This document shows positions 40,003-47,864 of a stretch of 64,000 nt of DNA, one piece after another; position 1 is the first letter of the stretch, and every line of letters begins with the position of its first letter. The notes beneath the pieces are model-generated. The model did no database searches. It was not told the DNA's origin and saw only the letters and a list, made by a program, of their open reading frames with translations. This stretch comes from Pseudomonas sp. PH1b (lineage in GTDB: Bacteria > Pseudomonadota > Gammaproteobacteria > Pseudomonadales > Pseudomonadaceae): NCBI RefSeq assembly GCF_000633395.1, contig NZ_AYMU01000009.1:1-64000 (forward strand), read 5' to 3'. Made by a program: the position numbers and the translations under genes.

Positions 40003-43000
40003 TTACTGGATTTGTCGCCACAGGATGCGCCGGCTGCCACCGCCGGGCCTTTCCACCAGGGTGCTGATGCCGCCACTGGAGTCACTGATGATCTTGCGGG
40101 CGCCATTGCTGGCAACGCCGCCGAGGCTGGGCACGGAGCCGATGAACCGTACCCCGCTGGAGGGCTGGTCCTGGTCATCCACGACACCGTCGCCATTGGT
40201 GTCGAGCACCGCGGCGTCGAGCATCTTACCGCTGAACGCCTCCAGCTCGATCAATTTCCCGCTTGCGGTGCTTGAACAAGGGTCATCGGCCTCCAGTTGC
40301 ACAGTGCTGAACACCAGCCGCCCCGCCACCAGGGTTGCTTCCCTCAGCACCCGCTCCCCGGTGAACAGGTTGTCCTGCGCCAGGGACAGGTACCAGCCGC
40401 GCTGCACCGGATAATTCACTTCATTGCGGGTACTGCGCAAAAAGTTGCCGGCCGGTGCACTGAAACCGGCCTCGAGGCCCTGAACCTGCAACTGCCCTTC
40501 GGTTATCCCGCCCGAACTGCCCTCGGCATCCCACACCCCATAGAACCCCTGCCGCGCCCGGCTTTGCTTGTCCCCTGTCTCGTTGAGCTTGCCGGTGCCG
40601 AACAGCAGCAGCTTGCCGCCCCGGGGATGGTCCAGCAGCTGCGGCGCCACACTGATCGGCTGGCGGGCTCCGCCGGGGGTGCTGAACAATGGTTGCCCGG
40701 CAAATGCCAGGCCCCAGTGGGCGCTATCGGCGCTTCCCAGTTCGAACTTCCACATCCGCCCCTTGAGATCACCCGCGTACGCCGCCTGCACTTCGTTACG
40801 CGCATTGACCCGGAGACTGACGGACGACAAACCATTGTCCGGTTGATCGTCGATGACGATCTCGCGAATCAGCGAGCCGTCTCGCAGGTCCAGTACATAC
40901 AGCGCAGCCACCCCGGAGTGGCTGCCGTAACCATTGCCGATAAAGGCCGCCCAGCGGCCGTCGGCCAGGCGTGCCACCTGGGCACTGGCGTAGGCATAAC
41001 CCAGGTCATTGAAAGGAAGATTGGCCTGCGCCTGGGCCGGAGCACTGACTTCCCACAAGGCATCGGGATGGTTGCCGTGGAGCACGTCGAACAAGCGCAC
41101 GGCAAACACACTCTTGCCGCCCGCGCCAGCACCTGCAAGAGCCAAGGTTTGCCAAGCTCCGTCTAGCTGCGCGTCAAATACCGCCACGGGGCCATCGACC
41201 AGAAACCGGTGCCGCTCGCCCTGGCGATACCTCTCATCGGCCACCTGGGCCAGACCGCCGAGCGCACTGGATGGCATATAGGCATAAAGACGTGCGCCGC
41301 TCTCAGGATCCAGCACATTGAAGAAGCCGTCGTTGGCATTCACCAGCAGGCGGCTGGCCATTCCCGTGAGCTTGTGCGCCAGGTAACGGCTGTAATCAGC
41401 GTCGGCCGCAGAATCAGCGGCATTGCGCTGGCTCGGGGATGCCAGCACCAGTGGTGAATGAACGATGTCGCCCAGCACTTGGCGCCGCAACCTGAGCCCG
41501 GCAATGGGTTGCCCCTGACTCCAGCGCAGAAGATCGGCGCCGCCGACTCCTGGCGGCAACGACAGGTCAAGTTCAGCACGCTGGGCCGCCGACAGTTCGC
41601 CATGGGCCAGGCGCACCGGACGGCGGCTGGCGTTGTTCCAGGTTTGAAAGGTTCCCGGCGCCGCCTCGGCAATCAAGGTGGTATCGGTGCTCCACAAGGG
41701 CAAGCGGCTATCCACCGCCACCTTGGAGTCGATCCCGTAGGCGCGGATCGTGCCATGCCAGTCACTCGGATCGTACTGGCTCTGGTAATAGCGTCCGGCA
41801 GCACTGTCCAGCACACCGCCGCCCGCGCTCACTCCATGGGCAACGCCCTCCCCCAGAACCCCTGCCAGCCTCTGCTCGAGGTTGGCCCGGGCCTGGAAAT
41901 ACTCACCCTCGCCGTAATTCGCGGCGTCCATCAGCAACGGGCTGCGAGGGGAGAAACCCACGGTAAAGGTGTTCAGGTACTGCCGAGGAAAATCCACGGC
42001 CGCCCAACTCTTGCCGGCCTTATCCACCCCGCTGCCGCGCAGGTCGATATCGAAGGCGAACTTCGCCAGGTCATCGAGCAGCAGCGCCTGGCCTTCACGC
42101 TCGACGCCATCGTTGCCAATCCCGTCCCAGTTGGGCAGGCGCCCTTGCCCCTGGGGATCGTTGAGAGGGAACTGCCGATCATGATCAGCGATGCCGGCAC
42201 TGATCACTACGCCGTAGTTTTTCTGACAACGGTACTGGATAGGGCTGCTGTAGAGCGCAGGCGAAAGGTTGTAGTAAGGCACCATGCCCCGCAGGTAGCG
42301 GGTGATTTCGTAGTAGGTTTCCGCCAGGGGCGTATGGCCGCCAGCCTTGAGGCCGCTGATGGCGGCCAGCAGCGCCTGGTAGTTGGCCTCGGCCTGGGCA
42401 GTACTCAGGCCCCCGGCGTTGGCGGACAGGTCACTGACAGGGCGCGCGATGTAGCCTCCAGGCCCGGGATCGCCGGCAATTGGCGGATTGAAGGTCGCCA
42501 GTCCAAGGCGCAGCGAGCGATGCCGGGTCACCAGGGCCGTTGCCAGCTTGCGCGCAACGCTCATCCGGTCATCGCCGGGTATGGAGCCGTCGGTGAAGTC
42601 TCGTTCACGGCCCTGGGCCCGCTCCAGCAACCAGGCCAGGTAATCTGCGGAATAAAGAGTCTTGCCCCCGCCCACCGGATCGGGAAGCTGCAAACAGCGG
42701 AGCCCACGCTGCGGGTCATGGAAACTGTGGAAGCCCGCCCGGCAGCCCGACTCGCTGAGTGCGGACAAGGGAATGTCCGCCCCCTCGAGTCGCTGCCCCT
42801 GGCGGCACTCGCCCGGCTCTCCCCCGCAGCGCCAGACCGGAGACCGTGCCTGGGTTGGATCGAACTCCCGCGCATAGACAATGCTGTTCATGCCCTGGGA
42901 ATCATCCAGCACCAACATCACATTCGGCGCCACCGCTGCCGCCCCCAGCAGCGGGGTGCTGGAGGGACTGAAAGCCTGGACCGGCAACCCCGCACCAAGG

Positions 43001-43071
43001 CTCAACAGCGCGCCCACCACCCCCTTGAGGACGATCCGCAGCCAATCGGGAATCGCCTCAATACTTGGCAT
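40003..43071 (-). CDS. pilY1: PilY1-like type IV pilus tip protein
   Basis: A 1022-residue exported protein with a C-terminal beta-propeller of the PilC/PilY1 type and a Ca-binding EF-hand-like loop DTNGDGVVDDQD near residue 965. The N-terminal half has a VWA-like region with a degraded metal site (LVLDDSQGMNS). Signal peptide about residues 1-34. PilY1 primes pilus assembly with the minor pilins and acts in surface sensing. ATG at 43071, 14 bp inside pilX, has GGAAAG upstream and is preferred over one at 43113. Some shortening is seen relative to P. aeruginosa PilY1 (about 1160 residues). Confidence 0.88.
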   Translation of the reverse strand: MPSIEAIPDWLRIVLKGVVGALLSLGAGLPVQAFSPSSTPLLGAAAVAPNVMLVLDDSQGMNSIVYAREFDPTQARSPVWRCGGEPGECRQGQRLEGADIPLSALSESGCRAGFHSFHDPQRGLRCLQLPDPVGGGKTLYSADYLAWLLERAQGRERDFTDGSIPGDDRMSVARKLATALVTRHRSLRLGLATFNPPIAGDPGPGGYIARPVSDLSANAGGLSTAQAEANYQALLAAISGLKAGGHTPLAETYYEITRYLRGMVPYYNLSPALYSSPIQYRCQKNYGVVISAGIADHDRQFPLNDPQGQGRLPNWDGIGNDGVEREGQALLLDDLAKFAFDIDLRGSGVDKAGKSWAAVDFPRQYLNTFTVGFSPRSPLLMDAANYGEGEYFQARANLEQRLAGVLGEGVAHGVSAGGGVLDSAAGRYYQSQYDPSDWHGTIRAYGIDSKVAVDSRLPLWSTDTTLIAEAAPGTFQTWNNASRRPVRLAHGELSAAQRAELDLSLPPGVGGADLLRWSQGQPIAGLRLRRQVLGDIVHSPLVLASPSQRNAADSAADADYSRYLAHKLTGMASRLLVNANDGFFNVLDPESGARLYAYMPSSALGGLAQVADERYRQGERHRFLVDGPVAVFDAQLDGAWQTLALAGAGAGGKSVFAVRLFDVLHGNHPDALWEVSAPAQAQANLPFNDLGYAYASAQVARLADGRWAAFIGNGYGSHSGVAALYVLDLRDGSLIREIVIDDQPDNGLSSVSLRVNARNEVQAAYAGDLKGRMWKFELGSADSAHWGLAFAGQPLFSTPGGARQPISVAPQLLDHPRGGKLLLFGTGKLNETGDKQSRARQGFYGVWDAEGSSGGITEGQLQVQGLEAGFSAPAGNFLRSTRNEVNYPVQRGWYLSLAQDNLFTGERVLREATLVAGRLVFSTVQLEADDPCSSTASGKLIELEAFSGKMLDAAVLDTNGDGVVDDQDQPSSGVRFIGSVPSLGGVASNGARKIISDSSGGISTLVERPGGGSRRILWRQIQ

Positions 43072-43540
43072 AGATACTTTCCAGCACGGCGCGTGAATGC
43101 CCGGCCAAGCCAACGGCAGTCACTCGATACAAGGTCGCCGGGGTATTGCTGGGCACGTTGACCGCGTCCAGCGAGGTGCCAAGATTCTGCACCCCATAAA
43201 ACCCCTCACCCGTAGCAACCCAGAGCACCCCGGACACCCCGTTCACCCCCTCGGCACTGACCAGCGTGGATTCGGCAGGCGGCGCACACCGGGGCGCTCC
43301 AGCACACGCCGCCAGATGAAAGTTCTCCTGCTGGACCGCTCCCTCTCCCACTCGCAGCGCCGCCTCCGCAGCCTGGAATGCGCGATGCTGCAAGGTCAGG
43401 CTGGCCGCCATCTTTTCCTGCAAGCTGGCGTTCTGCATGGAGGAAAGGCCGATCATCGTCAGCAGCAACAGAAATACCAGGCTGACCAGCAATGCCATGC
43501 CGCCTTCCCTCGCACCTGCCAAACCGGATGGGCAACTCAT
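43058..43540 (-). CDS. pilX: Type IV minor pilin PilX
   Basis: A 160-residue PilX-type protein: leader ending REGG, then MALLVSLVFLLLLTMIGLSSMQNASLQEKMAA, the PilX_N signature. It has a Cys pair AACAGAPRCAPP. Its ATG overlaps the pilW stop by one base (TGATG) and its end overlaps pilY1, so the operon is translationally coupled throughout. Confidence 0.9.
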   Translation of the reverse strand: MSCPSGLAGAREGGMALLVSLVFLLLLTMIGLSSMQNASLQEKMAASLTLQHRAFQAAEAALRVGEGAVQQENFHLAACAGAPRCAPPAESTLVSAEGVNGVSGVLWVATGEGFYGVQNLGTSLDAVNVPSNTPATLYRVTAVGLAGHSRAVLESIYAKY

Positions 43541-44250
43541 CAGGGCAACCTGTTGCGCAAGGCTGCCGCCACCGTGAAACTCTGTGGCCGCACGCGTCCT
43601 TCGGGGTCGGCCAGGGTCAGGTGCAAACGCACGCTGCGTATGCGTGCCGGGTCCCCCGGATTGCGGCTGTAATGGGAGGCAGCAATGTCCGTTGCGCTAC
43701 GGGCCATGCCGAAACTCACCTCGAACGTCTCGACGTTATCGAGCAGCACCGCCTGCTGCTTGCCCAGACCGCTGCCCAAAAGCAGTTGATGGTTCTTGAA
43801 GCTATAGAAAAGCCGGCGCAGCGCGAACACCTGCTCAGCCCCCGTAGCACCATGGGCACCCGAGTAAACGACGGCGCCCCGCTGACAATCGGTAACCAGG
43901 CTCCAGGTCGGGATGCCGCCCTCCTCGCCAATATCGGCAGTGACCAGGGTCAGCTTCTGTTCGCCTTGGTCCCACTGAACCGGGGTCATCCCAAAGCGGG
44001 AGAACTCCTTTGCCGTACTGGCATCGGTAATGGTTCGCATGCAACCGGCCAGGCCCGCCATGCGAATCTCCTGGAGCATCTTGCTGAGCACAAAGCGAGC
44101 ATCTTCCTGCAGGACGGCCGAGGCATTCTGGCTGAGGTAGGTGTTCTTCGCCGCGATGAATACCTGGGCCACCCCGAGCACCACTACCAGGCTCAAGGCC
44201 AGCGCCAGCATCATCTCCACCAGGCCGAAGCCCTTGCTGCCAGGATTCAT
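43540..44250 (-). CDS. pilW: Type IV minor pilin PilW
   Basis: A 236-residue prepilin: leader MNPGSKG, cleavage before FGLVEMMLALALSLVVVLGVAQVFIAAKNTYL, then a long globular domain (AVLQEDARFVLSKMLQEIRMAGLAGC) typical of PilW. It overlaps pilV by 4 bp and pilX by 1 bp. Confidence 0.9.
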   Translation of the reverse strand: MNPGSKGFGLVEMMLALALSLVVVLGVAQVFIAAKNTYLSQNASAVLQEDARFVLSKMLQEIRMAGLAGCMRTITDASTAKEFSRFGMTPVQWDQGEQKLTLVTADIGEEGGIPTWSLVTDCQRGAVVYSGAHGATGAEQVFALRRLFYSFKNHQLLLGSGLGKQQAVLLDNVETFEVSFGMARSATDIAASHYSRNPGDPARIRSVRLHLTLADPEGRVRPQSFTVAAALRNRLP

Positions 44251-44690
44251 GGCCCTCCTCCCGGCTCCGCCGCCACCCGGCTACTGAGTTCCAGGCTACG
44301 CGGGTTGCCCGCGCGGCCTTCGGCACGGGAGTCATCCCAGGTGATGCGCACGGTGTAGACCCGCTGGCTGAAGCTGATGCTGCCCTTGGCATCGGGGCCG
44401 CCAAAATTCGCCACATTGCGGGCGAAGTCCTGCAGGTCCTGGTCGCGAATGTTGCCAGGATTGCCGTCGGTGGGGGCCTCTGCCGTGTAGTCGGCCGCCG
44501 CATTGGCACGGATCCGGTCCAGCATGTCATAGGCAATGAAACTGGCCTGGGTGCTCATCCGCGCGCTATCGGTGAACTGCAATGCCTTGATCTGCACGGC
44601 CGCCGCTCCCAGCAGCCCCACGGCGAGAATCAGCAATGCCACCAGCACCTCGATCAGGGTCATGCCGTCCTGTGCATGCCGCTCCTTCAT
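44247..44690 (-). CDS. pilV: Type IV minor pilin PilV
   Basis: A 147-residue prepilin: leader MKERHAQDG, cleavage before MTLIEVLVALLILAVGLLGAAAVQIKAL, the PilV-family pattern, then YDMLDRIRANAAADYT. The residue after the cleavage Gly is Met rather than Phe, which is common in PilV. It overlaps fimU and pilW by 4 bp each. Confidence 0.9.
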   Translation of the reverse strand: MKERHAQDGMTLIEVLVALLILAVGLLGAAAVQIKALQFTDSARMSTQASFIAYDMLDRIRANAAADYTAEAPTDGNPGNIRDQDLQDFARNVANFGGPDAKGSISFSQRVYTVRITWDDSRAEGRAGNPRSLELSSRVAAEPGGGP

Positions 44691-45157
44691 TCGCAGTCCC
44701 CCACCACGACCACCCGCCCATTGAGACAGACATTGATCACCCGACGCTGCTGATCCAGCTCATAGACGATGTGCAACGCACGCTCTGCCGCGAGTCCGCC
44801 GTGGCGATTGAAATCAATGCTGTCGAGTCTTGAGGTTAGCGTCAGAGTCGCCCCAGGGCTGATGGCCGGAACAACCCGCAATACATTGCCCGCGGGCTCG
44901 CGACCGGCGTACACCGTCAACCCGCGGCTCCAGTCCCCACTTTCAGCAACGGGGCGAATCCGGGTGGCCTGGCCACGGCTGATCGCCTCCAGGCGCGCAT
45001 AACTCAGGGCCTGGCGCAGCTGCTGGGCTTCGCTATCGGCGCGGTTACGCTGCACGGTGGTGCGATAGGCCGGCAGCGACAGCCCGAGCAGCAGGCCCGC
45101 AACGGCCAGGGCGATGAGCAACTCCAGCAAGGTGAAACCCTTTGTACGCAAATTCAT
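44687..45157 (-). CDS. fimU: Type IV minor pilin FimU (GspH/FimT family)
   Basis: A 156-residue prepilin: leader MNLRTKG, cleavage before FTLLELLIALAVAGLLLGLSLPAYRTTV, then a GspH domain with VNVCLNGRVVVVGDCE at the C-terminus (Cys pair). First gene of the minor pilin operon fimU-pilV-pilW-pilX-pilY1-pilE. Naming as FimU rather than FimT rests on operon position. Confidence 0.85.
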   Translation of the reverse strand: MNLRTKGFTLLELLIALAVAGLLLGLSLPAYRTTVQRNRADSEAQQLRQALSYARLEAISRGQATRIRPVAESGDWSRGLTVYAGREPAGNVLRVVPAISPGATLTLTSRLDSIDFNRHGGLAAERALHIVYELDQQRRVINVCLNGRVVVVGDCE

Positions 45158-45288
45158 GGCCGGCCTTGAAAGCGTCTTCGGCTATAACAGGCAAGCGCCT
45201 CGATCAGTCATAGACCGGCACTTCGGCGATTTGCTCAATGCTCACGCACGGATCGCGTGAAAGCGCCATTCCCAGGGAGGGGAGGACC

Positions 45289-45813
45289 ATGCATGAAAAG
45301 GGCTTCAGCCTGATTGAACTACTGACCGCAATGGCACTGCTGACGCTGTTGCTGCCGCCGGCCAGCGCGGCCTTCAGCGAACTGCTGCATTCCCAGCGCC
45401 AACAGGACAGCGCCCAGATGCTCGCCAGCGGCCTGCGCAGCGCCAGGGCCGCAGCGATCCTGCATCAGCGCACGGCACTGATCCACAGCCTGGAAGGCGA
45501 CTGGAGCCGCGGCTGGCGAATCGTTCTGGATATCAGCGGCAAGGGCGCACAAGACCCGGAGAACCCGCTGCTGATCGAACGCCAGAGCGGTGGGCAAGTG
45601 ATGATAGTGGGCAACCGCCCGGTGCAGGATTTTGTACGCTTCAGCGCCCAGGGCAACCCGTTGCTGCCCGGTGGGGCCTTCCAGGCCGGCACGCTGCATG
45701 TCTGCCAGGCCGACCAGGAATACAGCCGTCATCAGGTGGTGCTATCACGCAGTGGCCGGGTCAGCCTGCGCAGCGAGTTCGCCGAGCAGGCCCTGTGCGC
45801 GGGATCGGGCTGA
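45289..45813 (+). CDS. fimT: FimT-like type IV pilin-family protein
   Basis: A 174-residue GspH/FimT-family prepilin: leader MHEKG, cleavage before FSLIELLTAMALLTLLLPPASAAFSELLHS, then a GspH domain. GGGAGGGGAGG just before ATG 45289 fixes the start. It is divergent from fimU and its stop touches the ispH stop. FimT of other bacteria binds DNA in natural transformation; that role is not shown here. Confidence 0.82.
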   Translation: MHEKGFSLIELLTAMALLTLLLPPASAAFSELLHSQRQQDSAQMLASGLRSARAAAILHQRTALIHSLEGDWSRGWRIVLDISGKGAQDPENPLLIERQSGGQVMIVGNRPVQDFVRFSAQGNPLLPGGAFQAGTLHVCQADQEYSRHQVVLSRSGRVSLRSEFAEQALCAGSG

Positions 45814-46761
45814 TCAGAGCAAGGAACGAACCCGCAACTCCTTGGGCATGGAGAAGGTGATGTTCTCTTCACGACCGGCCAGTTCATCGGCGCCGGTGGC
45901 GCCCCAGGCCTGCAACTGCTGGATCACCCCGCGCACCAGGACTTCCGGGGCCGAAGCCCCTGCGGTAATGCCGATGCGCTCGACACCGTCGAACCAGCTG
46001 CGTTGCAGGTCTTCGGCGCCGTCGATGAGGTAGGCCGGGGTGGCCATGCGTTCGGCCAGCTCACGCAGGCGGTTGGAGTTGGAACTGTTGGGGCTGCCCA
46101 CCACCAGCACCACATCGCACTCGTCGGCCAGTTGCTTGACCGCATCCTGGCGGTTTTGCGTGGCATAGCAGATGTCATCCTTGCGCGGCCCGCCGATGGC
46201 CGGGAAACGCGCACGCAAGGCGTCGATCACCCGGCTGGTGTCATCCATGGACAAGGTGGTCTGGGTCACGAACGCCAGGCGCTCGGGGTTGCGGACCTGC
46301 AGGTCGGCCACGTCCTTTTCATCTTCCACCAGGTAGATGGCGCCACCGTTGCTGGCGTCGTACTGGCCCATGGTGCCCTCGACCTCGGGGTGGCCGGCGT
46401 GGCCGATGAGGATGCACTCACGACCGTCGCGGCTGTAGCGCGCCACTTCGATATGCACCTTGGTCACCAGCGGGCAAGTGGCGTCGAAGACCTTGAGGCC
46501 ACGACCTGCCGCTTCACTGCGTACCGCCTGGGAAACGCCGTGGGCACTGAAGATGACGATGACGTCATCCGGTACCTGGTCCAGCTCTTCGACGAAGATC
46601 GCCCCACGATTGCGCAGGTCTTCGACGACAAATTTGTTGTGCACCACTTCATGGCGCACATAGATCGGCGGCCCGAAGACCTCCAGGGCACGATTGACGA
46701 TTTCGATCGCCCGGTCCACACCGGCGCAGAAGCCACGGGGATTGGCGAGTTTGATTTGCAT
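45814..46761 (-). CDS. ispH: 4-hydroxy-3-methylbut-2-enyl diphosphate reductase IspH
   Basis: A 315-residue iron-sulfur enzyme making IPP and DMAPP in the MEP pathway. The three cluster cysteines are visible: Cys12 (NPRGFCAGV), a second in FDATCPLV near 96 and a third in DICYATQNRQ near 197. The catalytic Glu region EGTMGQY is also present. Full length and intact. It converges with fimT with no spacer. Confidence 0.97.
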   Translation of the reverse strand: MQIKLANPRGFCAGVDRAIEIVNRALEVFGPPIYVRHEVVHNKFVVEDLRNRGAIFVEELDQVPDDVIVIFSAHGVSQAVRSEAAGRGLKVFDATCPLVTKVHIEVARYSRDGRECILIGHAGHPEVEGTMGQYDASNGGAIYLVEDEKDVADLQVRNPERLAFVTQTTLSMDDTSRVIDALRARFPAIGGPRKDDICYATQNRQDAVKQLADECDVVLVVGSPNSSNSNRLRELAERMATPAYLIDGAEDLQRSWFDGVERIGITAGASAPEVLVRGVIQQLQAWGATGADELAGREENITFSMPKELRVRSLL

Positions 46762-46880
46762 GCTGTGCCTCGTGTCTTGCGCGCAAGAAGTAACGAAAAC
46801 GGTAGAAAACTACATGTCGGAGCGAGCGTATCGGCGATGCTGCCTGGCCTGTCGGCGTTGAAGCCAATGCCTGGCACACA

Positions 46881-46904
46881 TCGCGAGCCAGCTCGCTCCT
46901 ACAG
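46881..46904. repeat. Single REP-type palindrome
   Basis: GCGAGC-CA-GCTCGC followed by TCCTACAG, two bases beyond the fkpB stop. A Pseudomonas REP core; it may stabilise the fkpB mRNA end. Confidence 0.75.
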
Positions 46905-46906
46905 GA

Positions 46907-47359
46907 TCAAAGCGCCTTGACGTCGATGATCTCGACATCGAAGGTCAAGGTCTTGCCCGCCAACGGGTGATTGAAGTCGACGGTGACCTGAGCGTCATCG
47001 AAGGCTTTGACCACGCCAGGCAATTCAGTGTTCGCCGCGTCGTTGAAGATCACCAGCAAGCCTTCCGACAGTTCCATGTCCTGGAACTGCGAGCGCGGGA
47101 TGACCTGCACGTTCTGCGGGTTGGGCTGGCCAAAGGCGTTTTCCGGCTCGATGGTCAGGGTGCGCTGGTCACCGGCCTTGAAACCGAACAGCGCCGCTTC
47201 GAACCCGGGAAGCAGGTTGCCATCGCCAACCTTGAAGGTCGCCGGAGCCTTGTCGAACGTGCTGTCCACGGTGTCGCCGTTTTCCAGGCGCAGTGCGAAA
47301 TGCAAAGTGACTTCCGTGTTCTGACCGATGCGTTGTTCAGCCAATACCTGTTCAGTCAT
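46907..47359 (-). CDS. fkpB: FKBP-type peptidyl-prolyl isomerase (FkpB/SlpA)
   Basis: A 150-residue SlyD-type FKBP isomerase with an inserted-flap domain: VTLHFALRLENGDTVDSTFDKAPATFKVGDGNLLPGFEAAL, then NPQNVQVIPRSQF, then DFNHPLAGKTLTFDVEI. It lacks the His-rich tail of SlyD. It lies between lspA and ispH as in E. coli and overlaps the lspA end by 8 bp. Confidence 0.94.
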   Translation of the reverse strand: MTEQVLAEQRIGQNTEVTLHFALRLENGDTVDSTFDKAPATFKVGDGNLLPGFEAALFGFKAGDQRTLTIEPENAFGQPNPQNVQVIPRSQFQDMELSEGLLVIFNDAANTELPGVVKAFDDAQVTVDFNHPLAGKTLTFDVEIIDVKAL

Positions 47360-47864
47360 GAACGGTTTCTCCGGTTTTCTTGCTCTTGAACATATCCAGG
47401 GCCAGCATCACCGCGCCGACGGTGATGGCACTGTCGGCGAAATTGAATGCCGGGAAGTACCAGCGGTTCTGCCAGTGCACCAGGATGAAATCGATCACAT
47501 GGCCCAGGGCGATGCGGTCATACAAGTTGCCCAGGGCACCGCCCAGCACCAGGGCCAGGGCGATGGCCAGCCAGGTCTCGTTGCGCCCCAGGCGCTTGAG
47601 CCAGACCACCAGCACCGCACTGACCACGATCGCGATCAGGGCGAACAGCCAGCGCTGCCAGCCGGAGCTGTCAGCCAGGAAGCTGAAGGCCGCGCCGGTG
47701 TTGTAGGCCAGGGTCCAGCTGAAGTAATCAGGAATGATCACGATCTGCTGGTACATCTCAAGCTTGCCTTCGAAGTAGAACTTGCTGGCCTGGTCGATGA
47801 CCAGAACCAGCAAACTCAACCAGAGCCAGCTCAACCGTCCGAAACGGCCAACGGCATTAGGCAT
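47352..47864 (-). CDS. lspA: Lipoprotein signal peptidase LspA
   Basis: A 170-residue inner-membrane aspartic peptidase that removes signal peptides of lipoproteins. Four transmembrane helices; conserved VIDQASKFYFE, NTGAAFSF, GGALGNLYDR (first catalytic Asp) and FNFADSAITVG (second Asp). ATG at 47864 lies inside the end of ileS (8-bp overlap), so translation is coupled. Confidence 0.96.
   Translation of the reverse strand: MPNAVGRFGRLSWLWLSLLVLVIDQASKFYFEGKLEMYQQIVIIPDYFSWTLAYNTGAAFSFLADSSGWQRWLFALIAIVVSAVLVVWLKRLGRNETWLAIALALVLGGALGNLYDRIALGHVIDFILVHWQNRWYFPAFNFADSAITVGAVMLALDMFKSKKTGETVHD

Noticed and set aside
41458..43161. 567-codon open frame on the plus strand over pilY1
   Set aside because: Antisense to a supported operon, with no recognisable domain.
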